This document shows positions 54,689 to 63,727 of a stretch of 64,000 nucleotides of DNA, one piece after another (position 1 is the first letter of the stretch; each line of letters opens with the position of its first letter). The stretch is from assembly GCA_905221605.1 (NCBI GenBank), contig CAJNDS010000213.1, positions 869,774 through 933,773 on the forward strand, read 5' to 3'. The notes beneath the pieces were generated by a model that was given only the letters and a program-made list of their open reading frames with translations, was not told the origin of the DNA and did no database searches. Position numbers and translations under genes: made by a program. The DNA comes from Symbiodinium natans. Taxonomy: Eukaryota > Sar > Dinophyceae > Suessiales > Symbiodiniaceae.

Positions 54689-54948
54689 GGGTTTAGGGTT
54701 TGGCGTCAAACCTTTTAAGGTTTGGCGTCAAAAACCTAAAGCCTAAACCCTAAACCCTAAACTCTAAACCCTAAACCCTAAACTCTAAACCCTAATCTCT
54801 AAACCCTAAACCCTAAACCCTAAACTCTAAACCCTAAACCCTAAACCCTAAACCCTAAACCCTAAACCTTAAACCCTAAACCCTAAACCCTAAACCCTAA
54901 AGCTTAAACCCTAAATACTAAATCCTAAACCCTAAACCCTCCAGGTTT
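54689..54948 (-). repeat. CCCTAAA block with a short TTTAGGG start
   Basis: One TTTAGGG unit and a small inverted GGTTTGGCGTCAAA duplication precede about 30 C-strand heptamers with occasional ACTCTAA and CTTAAA variants. Confidence 0.9.
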
Positions 54949-55473
54949 TAAGGACTAAGCTTCGAGGTTTTAAGCTTTTACTTGTCTGTCTATTTTCACG
55001 ATATAATGTATATATATATACATTATATTTATGATGTTTCGGTCTTGTGGTTTTATGACATCTCTATGTCTATTGTGTTATATATTGATTTTGTGCATAT
55101 GTTCAGGCTCCACTTAAGCACAACTTGTCTGTCCAGACATTAACGTGCAATGAAACCAACAGGTTTCGTCCATCGATCAATGTAATTTCTGTCCAGACAT
55201 TAAGTTCCCACACCTGAGCTCTCGAATCCAAAGGCCTGTTTCAGAATGTCTGTCCAGACATTGAGTTCCCACACTTATCTCTCAAAGGTCTTATTCAAAT
55301 TCATGTCTGTCCAGACATTAAGTTCACACACACTTATCTCTCAAAGGTCTTATTCAAATTCACTTCTCTCAAAGGTCTTATTCAAAGTCACTTAAGCTCT
55401 CAAAGGATTTTTCACACGGCGGTCGCAGGCGATCTGGAAGATTCTCTGGAGTCCGGGCTCTCATCTGCGACCC
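54949..55473. promoter_or_regulatory. 3' flank of the Cys-rich gene with four N=T palindromes
   Basis: TGTCTG-TC-CAGACA at 55126-55139, 55247-55260 and 55304-55317, and a one-mismatch copy at about 55187-55200, each followed by ATTAA or ATTGA. CTCTCAAAGGTCTTATTCAAA is repeated three to four times at 55278-55400. No gene is seen. Confidence 0.6.
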
Positions 55474-57712
55474 TCAGTCGTCAAGAAGATCGCTAGCGTC
55501 GGGTCTTACATCGTGGTTCTCGGCCAGGTTCCGAAGCAAGTCTACACACTTTTTCAGGCCCCGAAACCCATCGTGACAGCCCTTTCGCATGCAACCCTGG
55601 CACCCCTTGCTTCGAAGAGGGGACGAGTGGCAAACGAAACTCATGTGGCGGCAGTCGCCACACACTTTAAACAACTTTCGGTGGTTACCGAAAAAGCTCT
55701 CACTCAGGTTACCAACATAATCTGGATCCTGGGCCTAGGTCTGGATGGGATCATCTTGCCTGTCCAGGCATTAAACCATGCATGCCTGTCCAGGCATTAA
55801 ACCATGCCTGTCCAGGCATTAATTTTAATGTCTGTCCAGACACCGGTGCACCCGGGGCAGCTCCATCTCCACCAGCTGCATCTCCAGCCTGCTGGCCATC
55901 GTCCATCTGTCCTTTCAAGTGTATCCATCTCTGTATCTCTATCTCTCTCTCTGTATCTCTCTATCTCTCCCTCTCTCTATCTCTCCCTCTCTCTGTCTCC
56001 CACCCGTATCTCCTGCAGCTCCAGTTCCTGTCGGGGCATTGGGCCAGCTTCCACCTCCGGTGCCATTGTCGGCCTCAGGGAATTCAAAAGCGAAACCCAA
56101 AATATATACATGCACTCTGTGTCGGCCACAGCCTGCCAAGCTTGCTGTCCACTCCACGGGTCGGGGGCATCCTCATCAAATAATGTTTTACTTCAGTCAC
56201 CAAAAAACACAGACACAAGCATGCAATATCTCCTGGCCCTGCTGGGTTGACGGTGTGCCCCAGCCACTGGTCGGGTCCTGTCGGGGTGCACCGAAAATAT
56301 CCCACAGCGTGCAACACATTATATATGGAGATATGCACTTACATGCCGGGCCTGGCTTGGCCACGAGTCCCACGAGTGCCCGGACCAGTCCTGGCATCAA
56401 CTCATGCCCATGGTCTGTCCAGACCTTCAGAAATATTTGCACCGGGCCTGCCACCAGGCCGTCTGCCACTGCTGCCACCCCGGCATGCTGGGCTGCCACC
56501 ATGCAGCCTCAAGTGCATCTTTAGCCCCATCGCTTTAATCAAAATGGTCAAAAAAATTAATCAGTGCGAGCTCTGCAGCATCGTTCTGGGTGTCGTTCTG
56601 CTGCTGGCTCTGGTTGTCGGGGTCGTTCTGCTGGGGCTGGTTCTGCTGGGGCTGGTTCTGGGCGTCGTTCTGCTGGGGGCCTTGGTCCTGCAATTAAATC
56701 AAATGTTTCTGGATCCTATGAACCTTTTCTTGGTGCAGGGCTGGTCCTGTCCACCACCATACCCACCACCACTTCCACTGGCCCCAGCTCCCATGTTTTC
56801 CTGTCAAGCTTCAGTGGCTTCTTTTCTCATGTACATGTCAAGCATGACTGTCCAGTCATTACATGTCAAGCATGACTGTCCAGTCATTAAACACGGCAAC
56901 TACTGCACTTCTGATCCGGCCTGAACCTCTCGCCACCAGGGCAGCTCACTGGCCTCTGCTTGGCGGTCCCTCTCGGCCATGGCCTCCAGCAGATAGTTCA
57001 TCATCTTCTCGTATGTCTCAAAAGGAGACTCCCTTAGTTCACACGTACATTTCTTGCATGTCTGTCCAGACATTATCAATGCATATTTTACCACTTATCT
57101 TTTCATATGTGGGTCAAGTTAAGAACTTCCAAGTTTCCGGTACACTCGTGTGAAGAAGCTCCGGGCTGACTCTCCCGTACCTGGGTTCAGCTTCGACTCC
57201 TTGGCCGTGAAGTCCACCAGGCACTGCATCCATTGCCCAAAAGGCACCTCTGGATGCAAGCGGCCCCAAACGGCACGGAGGTTCCTTGGATGGAAACTCA
57301 TCTTTCATGACTGTCCAGTCAATATAAACAATCTCTCATGTCCAGTCATTAAAGGATCATCCCTCGATCATGACTGTCCAGTCACTAAACATATATAGGG
57401 TGTCTGTCCAGACATTGAACTGCATATCTTGCAAACTTTTGTTCAAACACCATGTCTGTCCAGACATTGAAATGTCTATAAAAATTAAGCCACGTCACTC
57501 GCGCCAAAGGGCACTCATGGTTCCCTGCTGCACGTCGCGGCGGTCACTGAAGCCCTTGCCCCCGATCGCCGAGGGGACATCTCTCCCTCGGCGATCGGGG
57601 GCGTTCGTACCAAGCAACGGGTCTTGCTTGCCCTTGCCGGAGATCGTCCCAGGCCCCATGGCACCGTGCTTCAAAGCTAGCTTCAGTGCTGTGCTTGGGC
57701 CAGAATGCTGCC
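55474..57712 (-). CDS. Gln/Asn-rich multi-exon protein with Cys-rich C-terminus
   Basis: Likely coding blocks in transcription order: 57712-57484 (Gly/Arg-rich, KHGAMGPGTISGKGKQD), 57301-57119 (MSFHPRNLRAVWGRL ... FFTRVYRKLG), 57050-56915 (FETYEKMMNYLLEAMAERD ... WWREVQ), a Gly-rich block about 56800-56710, a Gln/Asn repeat block about 56690-56560, Ala/Gly/Pro blocks about 56500-55850, and a last exon about 55720-55474. The last exon has CGDC, a Cys six residues on, and CQGCMRKGC, a plausible zinc site, then DLLRNLAENHDVRPDASDLLDD and stop. The introns carry the TGNCTGTCCAGN'CA palindromes. Before 57301, TGACTGGACAGTCATGAAAG ends at the splice acceptor. The exon chain is inferred, and it may be more than one gene. 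I recognise no family. Confidence 0.4.
55757..55842. promoter_or_regulatory. Three N=C palindromes and one N=T in a likely intron
   Basis: TGCCTG-TC-CAGGCA at 55757-55770, 55783-55796 and 55805-55818, then TGTCTG-TC-CAGACA at 55829-55842. The C forms are spaced 22-26 bp and followed by TTAAACCATG. They lie between two minus-strand coding blocks. Confidence 0.65.
56845..56886. promoter_or_regulatory. Two N=A palindromes in a likely intron
   Basis: TGACTG-TC-CAGTCA at 56845-56858 and 56873-56886, each preceded by ACATGTCAAGCA and followed by TTA: a 28-bp direct duplication. They lie between the FETYEKMM exon and the Gly-rich block. Confidence 0.7.
57051..57118 (-). other. Short intron with an N=T palindrome at its 3' end
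   Basis: On the minus strand the intron between the FFTRVYRKLG and FETYEKMM blocks carries TGTCTGGACAGACA followed by TGCAAG, where AG can serve as the acceptor. Exact ends are inferred. Confidence 0.45.
57302..57483 (-). other. Intron packed with N=A and N=T palindromes
   Basis: TGACTG-TC-CAGTCA at 57308-57321 and 57371-57384, a half copy at about 57334, and TGTCTG-TC-CAGACA at about 57401-57414 and 57453-57466. The minus-strand acceptor lies 6 nt after the last palindrome (CATGAAAG then ATGAG). Confidence 0.55.
57559..57601. repeat. Perfect 17-bp-arm hairpin inside a coding block
   Basis: CCCCCGATCGCCGAGGG at 57559-57575 pairs exactly with 57585-57601 around a 9-nt loop (GACATCTCT). It overlaps the Gly/Arg-rich exon. 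Confidence 0.9.
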
Positions 57713-57741
57713 CGTCACGAAATTTTCAACCCTCCAGCTCA

Positions 57742-57915
57742 ATTGTCTCTCCAGACATTAACGTGGGATGTCTTGTCTGTCCAGACATTAACGTGGGATG
57801 TCTTGTCTGTCCAGACATTAAGGTGGGATGTCTTGTCTGTCCAGACATTAAGGTGGGATGTCTTGTCTGTCCAGACATTAATGCCCTCAGTAAATATAGT
57901 CTGTCCAGACATTCT
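57742..57915. repeat. 30-bp tandem array of N=T palindromes
   Basis: The unit GTCTGTCCAGACATTAACGT plus GGGATGTCTT repeats about five times; the T of the preceding unit completes the 14-bp palindrome. The middle base of ATTAACG changes to ATTAAGG in two units. It lies upstream of the Gln/Asn-rich gene on its strand. Confidence 0.9.
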
Positions 57916-57924
57916 TAAGTGGAG

Positions 57925-58175
57925 CCTGAAAATATATTTATACATACACATACACATACATACACATACATACACATACATACATACATGCATACATACA
58001 TACATACATACATACAGACATACACACATGCATGCATGCATGCATGCATGCATACATACATACATACATATATCATATCATATCATATCATATCATATCA
58101 TACACACACATATATATACATATCTACATATATGTTTATATGTATATAGCTATATAAACTAGATAGTATGCTGCA

Positions 58176-58217
<42 letters not shown>

Positions 58218-58500
58218 AATTTAGGTTTCTATTATATATCTAGACATTAATAATTCTATAGATTTCACATATACATTATTTGTTTATTTACATCTATTGC
58301 TTACTTGTGTCTTATTTACATGCATATATATATATATATATTATTAATATGTATTCATTCATATCTACATATATATATATAAGATTAATCTATACATATA
58401 CACTTAGAAGATATATATTTGGTGAAAAGCTATATCCGGTATAGAGGATGTAGCGTTTCAGGTTTAGGGTTTAGGGTTTAGGGTTAATATATATAGAATA
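57925..58500. other. ACAT, ATGC, ATATC and TATA microsatellites with a short TTTAGGG block
   Basis: (ACAT)n at 57940-58020, (ATGC)n at 58027-58050, (ATATC)n at 58070-58100, TA-rich DNA to 58440 and four heptamers at 58459-58484. His/Tyr/Thr open frames are spurious. Confidence 0.85.
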
Positions 58501-58649
58501 TTCTAACACCATATATGTATATTATGTATATATACAACACTCGATCCACACGAGATGTCATTCACAGTTTTCTGACAGTCCAGATTCGATCCCCTGCAGA
58601 CAAAAACTTCTGCTATACACCCACAGGATATACGGATATCTATAGTCTC

Positions 58650-59961
58650 TCACTTCCCTGTCTTCGGGTGCATCTGGTCGCGGATCTCCAAGACTTTCAC
58701 CAAGGGCTTTCCAGCCTTCAGCTCATCAAGGAACTTCTGTGCCTGCTTGCCGTTCTTCTTCAGGTCGTGGTAGCAGCTCACTTGGAACAGTTGCTGGCCG
58801 TTCCTAATCCTCACAGCCACGGCTTTGGTAGCCTTGTATGGCATGAGTGTCAGCTGGCCCAACTCGGCAGAGGTCAAGTGAACTTTGCGGGGAGCCCTGT
58901 TCCTCTTCTTGTTCTTCTCGTCCTTGGCGGGCTTCTGTGGGGACCCCTTCTTCTTCTCGTCCTTGGCGGCCTTCTGCAGGGACTCCTTCTTTTTCTTCTT
59001 CACAAAGTTGCTGCCCTGCTTCTTCCCAAGTTTTCCTTTCTTCTTCAAGCCCTTGCCCTTGCTCTCTTCGATCTGCTCCCTGATGTTCCTCTTTCGTGCT
59101 GGCACCGGGGAAGTCTCCTCAGCTTTCTTCAGTATGCCGTGGGATCTCTCGGACTCAGAGTTGCTGTCCTGGGCGAGAGGAATCTCCACGTCAAGCAAGC
59201 TCTGCAGATCATGGTCAACATCACAGCTCTGCGATCGCAAAGATTTTCTCGAAGATCCCCTCTGCAAGCTGGAGGAGCTCAGCGAAGGTCTCGGCGAAGA
59301 TCTGGGCGTCGAAGATCTGAAGCTGGGTTTCTTCCTCACGGTCTGGGCTTCTTGCTGGCCCGTCACCAGCTCATTCTGCTCCTCTTCGTAGTCATCGTGA
59401 AGTCGGCCAAGTTCAACCTTGAGGTTCTCAAGCTTCTCCACTTGCCACATTGCCAAGCTCTTTGTGCACTCTGCAAATCTGATCGGGTCTTTCAACCGCC
59501 TCGCATGGCAGGCCATAGTCATGGTCTGCTCAGCCAGCTTGGCGGGAATCTGGTACTTGTCCACCCCAGGAAAGTTTTCCTTCAGTGAAGGAAAGCAGGC
59601 CAGGATCTTCTGGTAGACCATCTTCAGCTCGGAGTATTTAAACAACAGCATCGGCTGTGCAAGCATCAACTTCTCCAGAAACGGTGCGAGGTATGCCAGG
59701 TCATCTCCGACGATCGCCTGCTTGCAGATTAAGTTGGGAACCGTGTTTTCCTACTGTATTCACAGCTCGAGCTTCTTTCCAAAAGCATAAAAAATGTTTA
59801 CACTCAACACCCTCACTGTCCTGGCTTTTTGCAACGGACTGGTAGGACCTGAAGTTGAACTGGCCTTCTTTCCTCACCACGTCAGAAAGAAGGTCCTCCA
59901 GGTGGACCAGGTCGGTGCTGGGCACTTTCAGCCTCCTTGCACCACCATGAGCTTTATCCAT
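58650..59961 (-). CDS. Basic, Ser/Lys-rich protein of about 400 aa, two or more exons
   Basis: ATG at 59961 opens a first block to about 59812 (LVHLEDLLSDVVRKEGQFNF). A second block runs from about 59725 through 59666 to TGA 58650. It shows a helical N-terminal region (FKYSELKMVYQKILACFPSL, AEQTMTMACHARRLKDP), a Ser/Arg-rich linker (about residues 160-210), and a Lys-rich segment with repeated KDEKKKGSPQKP/KDEKNKK words. The C-terminal domain of about 75 aa contains VAVRIRNGQQLFQVSCYHD and QAQKFLDELKAGKPL. The basic, low-complexity middle suggests nuclear or nucleic-acid binding, but no family is recognised. It is the first gene transcribed from the right end of the element, and its upstream flank holds the 38-bp palindrome array. 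Confidence 0.6.
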
Positions 59962-60049
59962 GCTGCCTCTCTATTTTCTTTAAGTGATCCTGGCAGCCAA
60001 ATGTCTAAAGCATATCTCCAATGGCCTATACAAAACAAATCCATGCTAG

Positions 60050-60557
60050 TACCTGCCTTTCCAGGCATTAAATTCGTGCATGTCTGCAGTCCACACATTA
60101 ATATCTGCTTATATATCTGCCTGGGTCCTTTAAATTTAGCATCAATGCTTGTCTCTGAAGAGACGTATGCGAATTGCCTGTCCAGGCACTAAAGTAAACC
60201 TTATAAAGAGAAGAAAGAGAAAATGAGAAGCAATCATGTCTGTCCAGACATGCGAATTGCCTGTCCAGGCACCTATAAGAGAAGAAAGAGAAAATGAGAA
60301 GCAATCATGTCTGTCCAGACATGCATGCGAACTGCCTGTCCAGGCATCATGTCTGTCCAGACATGCGAACTGCCTGTCCAGGCATCATGTCTGTCCAGAC
60401 ATGCGAACTGCCTGTCCAGGCATCATGTCTGTCCAGACATGCGAACTGCCTGTCCAGGCATCATGTCTGTCCAGACATGCGAACTGCCTGTCCAGGCATC
60501 ATGTCTGTCCAGACATGCGAACTGCCTGTCCAGGCATGAACCTTGTCTGTCCAGACA
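60050..60557. repeat. 38-bp tandem array alternating N=T and N=C palindromes
   Basis: The unit is CATGTCTGTCCAGACATGCG plus AACTGCCTGTCCAGGCAT. Each 38-bp unit has one TGTCTG-TC-CAGACA and one TGCCTG-TC-CAGGCA. About six perfect units run from 60320 to 60537, with two longer irregular copies at 60236-60330 and degenerate ones from 60050. It lies just upstream of the basic-protein gene. Three overlapping open frames here exist only because the unit lacks stops. Confidence 0.95.
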
Positions 60558-60562
60558 TATAA

Positions 60563-61002
60563 GCCCTAAACCCTAAAACCCTGAACCCGAAAACTAAACC
60601 CCGAACCCTGAACCCTGAACCCTAAACCCGAAACCCTAAACCCTAAACCCTGAACCCTGAACCCTAAATCCTAAACCCTAAACCCTAAACCCTAAACCCA
60701 ATTTAGGGTTTATAGGGTTATAAATTTTAAATATAGGGTTCAGGGTTAACCCTAAACCTCAACCCGGGCCTGAGCCATATAGGGTTTAGGGTTTAAGGTT
60801 TAGGCGAGCCTAATATACATATATATCTATCACATACATATATATATATACATATATATCCTACATGCATATATATATGTATATATATATGCAATATGCA
60901 TGTAAAATAATTGCATGTATAGATATATATGTATATATACACCTTATATTTATGTGAACAGACACCTATTTCGTGAAACATATTCTTAAATATTTCAACA
61001 AT
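60563..61002. other. Degenerate CCCTAAA block then AT-rich microsatellite
   Basis: Mixed CCCTAAA, CCCTGAA and CCCGAAA units to about 60700, a few inverted units, then TATA/ATGCAT DNA at 60810-60960. No gene is seen. Confidence 0.8.
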
Positions 61003-61290
61003 ACATGTTTTCCTCTGAGTGAAAATTCAAGATTTGTTTCAAGATTGGAAAAGTGCTGTTTTTTAAAAATCAAGCGCAGATTTTTGAAATTCAAGATTTT
61101 TTTCAAGTGCAAAATTCGTGAAATTTCCAAAATTTCAAGATTTTTTCAAGATTTTTTTCAAGCGGAAAGTCCATTTTATAGACATTTCAAGCTTGATTTT
61201 TAGCTGTTTTTCTCCATTTTCAAGCGCAGCTTGAAAATTGAAAAAAATCAAGTGCCAGCTTGATTTTTTTCAAGTTTGGAGCCTATGGGT
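61003..61290. repeat. Right terminal inverted repeat with TTCAAG-T7-CAAG subrepeats
   Basis: The last about 30 bp pair with the left end (CTTGATTTTTTTCAAG, TTTGGAGCCTATGGGT). Inward lie TTCAAGATTTTTTTCAAG and AATCAAGCGCAGATTTTT, the same subterminal words as on the left. Confidence 0.8.
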
Positions 61291-61297
61291 GTAAGTG
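61291..61297 (+). repeat. Right 7-bp target duplication GTAAGTG
   Basis: The second copy of the heptamer, directly after the right inverted repeat and at the start of the remaining intron (acceptor at 61347 or 61364). Confidence 0.7.
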
Positions 61298-61364
61298 TAG
61301 TGTGTGCGTTGTGTCTGATTTTCACACATACTACTCAAGTAACGCAGGTGGCAGAGAAGGTGAG

Positions 61365-63022
61365 AGTAAAGCTGTTTGTGGACGACAACACCACAGACAA
61401 TGAGCGCAAGCCATACGCTGGTAGGGTCCGTGCCATCCGCCGGCACCGTGTCAACCAGAGGCAACATTCGTCGGTGCAGAAGCAGTATGTATCCAGTGTG
61501 AAGCAGCGCGGAGTGGTAGAAGGGGTCCGCGGAGAGCTCTGGTGCACCGCGCCGGACAGCGAGGGCATCTACGGAGCTCTTACGTGGGGGAGCCTTACCG
61601 AGGCGGTCTTCCAGGCACTCCTGGAAGACCCCGACAACCAGCAGCTGACGTTGGTGGTCACCAAGGGAATCGAAGCCAAGTTGCTGTCCAACAAAACGCC
61701 GGACAGTGTGCTCAAGTTCTTGACCCGACTCCATAATCGCTTTCATTCCGGAGCGAGTACGAGTTTTCTAGAACTGATACAACTCGTTCCAGAAGCCTCT
61801 CGGATCCCACTGGCATCAAAGAGAGTCGGTTTGGTAGTGTCCTGAGAACACAGTAGATGCATGGCGCTGAGGTGGAGGTTGCCCTCACGCAGTTCAAGCA
61901 GTCCACGGGGCTCACGTGGAAGAGCACGGACTATGAGTCCCAGTGTGCGTCGTGGCTCAAAAAGCACCGTGACTACGGCGAGACCTTCCCGGAGTGGAAG
62001 CTGTACGAGTCTGCCAGGTCTGTGTACAAGCTTCTGAACAAGTCCGGCATGCTTGAAGACTTCAAAAGACACATGGAGTGCTTCTGCGACTTTCTGTGCC
62101 CCCGCCTGAACGCGAGCGTGGCCCTGCAGTGCATCCAGCATGTCTTGAACGCAGTCGCGGTGAGCTTGTACGATGGCACAGACACAGAGGACTTTTTTTT
62201 GTTTCCGACAAAAAAAAGGCATGCTACCGCTACCGCCCATAGTTGGTCTGGTGACCGCATTGTCAGGACCTGCGGCTGTTGAGCTTGGAGCTGTCCTCCA
62301 TGTGCGCCAGCCCTCTGCAAATGCACGGAATGTTGTTGCGTGTTTTTTTTTGCAGCGCATGATGTACCTGGAGTCGAGGTTCCGCTGCTTGAGGACGGCA
62401 GTGAGGAGCATTGGGTCTTCGATCAGTTGCCCAAGAAGGCCATGATCACCCGAGACTGGTCGTGGTAGGGAAGCTTTTCTCGGTGCCTACTGTGGGTGGG
62501 CGGGTGAATGTTGTAAGCAGAATTCGAAGTACTCAAACAAGGAATATTCACCGTGATGACGGGCTCCGTGGTGGTGAAGAACGCAGGGGTCAAGAAAGCA
62601 TCCACGAAGGCCCAGGCAGCCCCGAAAGCTGCCAAGAAGGCTAAGGCCAAGGCTCAAGCGATCCCTGGGCCGCTCGAGGAAGGCTTGGCCGAGACAACCG
62701 TGTCGGTGTTCGGAACAAGCTCTGGGTTGATGACCTCTTGAACTCCATCAACTTCAGCCTCAAGTCGCTCTTCTCCCAGCCGCGGTACCAGAAGACGTCC
62801 AGCAGCACACGGGCGGATCTCCGTCGCGCCCTGCTCCGCGCCGGCCTGATGTTTGCGTTTCAAGGCGAAGTTGTTATCGACTCTGGCAAGGACAAAGGTG
62901 CCCGCACGTATCGCAAGTGGAGTGCGCTGCGCCCAGCGCTGCAAGCCTTTGCCAGCTTGGCCTTGACTCAGGCCGGGCAGTGCCCTAAACCCTTTCGCCC
63001 TGTGACCCAAGTCAAGCTTTGA
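61365..63022 (+). CDS. Dinoflagellate multicopy protein, continuation of the interrupted gene, multi-exon
   Basis: The first block (about 61365-61800) starts VKLFVDDNTTDNERKPYAGR and continues to FLELIQLVPE. If acceptor AG 61363-61364 is used, it is in frame with the exon that ends at 47444. The second block (about 61860-62200) has LTWKSTDYESQCASWLKKHR and FPEWKLYESARSVYKLLNKSG. Another (62356-62467) reads VPLLEDGSEEHWVFDQLPKKA. The last (62531-63022) has a Lys/Ala-rich stretch and then VDDLLNSINFSLKSLF. Between TVSVF and NKLWVDD one base seems missing near 62711. I recall these blocks as a multicopy dinoflagellate family of unknown function. Whether it is the tail of the methyltransferase-like protein or a separate gene sharing the locus is open. 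Confidence 0.55.
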
Positions 63023-63252
63023 TTCTCGCAGACGTCTTGAGCTCACTTGCAGTCCAAAAGTAGGCTTCGTAGTTAGGTCGAGGTCACGGCTTAAAGCCCA
63101 AAACCCCAAACCGGTGAGAACAGCATCCTAAACCTACCCTAAACCCCCCCCCCATACCTAAACCCTAAATGCAGCGAGCTCAGATGTGTGACTATTCTCT
63201 ACTCTGCTCCGTTGCGCCAGTGCGTTGCGCCACGTTAAATCGTGGCACGAGG

Positions 63253-63687
63253 CGTCGGGCAACGCGGAGTCGCACGTGGAGATGGGAGGCGACGCCAGTG
63301 CCCGGCTGCCAGCATGGAAGGAGAGCCAGCAGGTTTAGGAGGAGACTTCGTTGGATGCTCTGGCGAAGATGGCAAGCTTGGCCGGAGCTGTGTGCAGCTT
63401 CTTGGAGACCGAAGCCATGAATATCCTGCAGGCTGAGAAGCCACTGGAAGTCAGCAAGCACACGACCTTCAACCGTGTGAAGGCTGCCGTGCTCACAAGT
63501 TGCACCTGCAAGCGCGGGCCTGGAGGCGCAGGTGATCCCAAGTCTTGCCATATCCACTGCCCTGAACCCTCCCTGGCAGAGATCATCTTCGCTGTGGGGC
63601 AGGAGGTTTTTGCAAGCTTCGGCGACGAGTTCACATGCTTCGCAACCCTGTTCATGGAAGCTGCTGCAAAAGGTTGGGTACGTGAGT

Positions 63688-63727
<40 letters not shown>

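Larger units (their letters stand above)
47452..61290. mobile_element. Candidate 13.8-kb TIR element inserted in an intron
   Basis: The outer ends are inverted copies: ACTGCCCATAGGCTCC on the left against ACCCATAGGCTCC read inward from the right, followed on both sides by CTTGAAAAAAATCAAG-type repeats. Both sides are bordered by GTAAGTG. Removing the element and one heptamer leaves a 57- or 74-nt intron, GTAAGTG to AG at 61347 or 61364; the second acceptor keeps the frame between the flanking coding blocks. Inside, every recognisable gene is on the minus strand, and the TGNCTGTCCAGN'CA palindromes occur only here. It carries a transposase-like gene at one end. I do not recognise the superfamily. 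Confidence 0.7.

Noticed and set aside
60236-60557. CRISPR-like array
   Set aside because: Units are contiguous and nearly identical with no variable spacers, and the window is nuclear eukaryotic DNA.
60236-60576. Three overlapping Cys/Arg/His-rich plus-strand frames
   Set aside because: Products of the 38-bp palindrome array, where the same peptide words cycle through all three frames.
47452-61290. CACTA-type element assignment
   Set aside because: The transposase-like protein has a tnp2-like flavour, but the termini do not start with CACTA and the duplication is 7 bp, not 3 bp.
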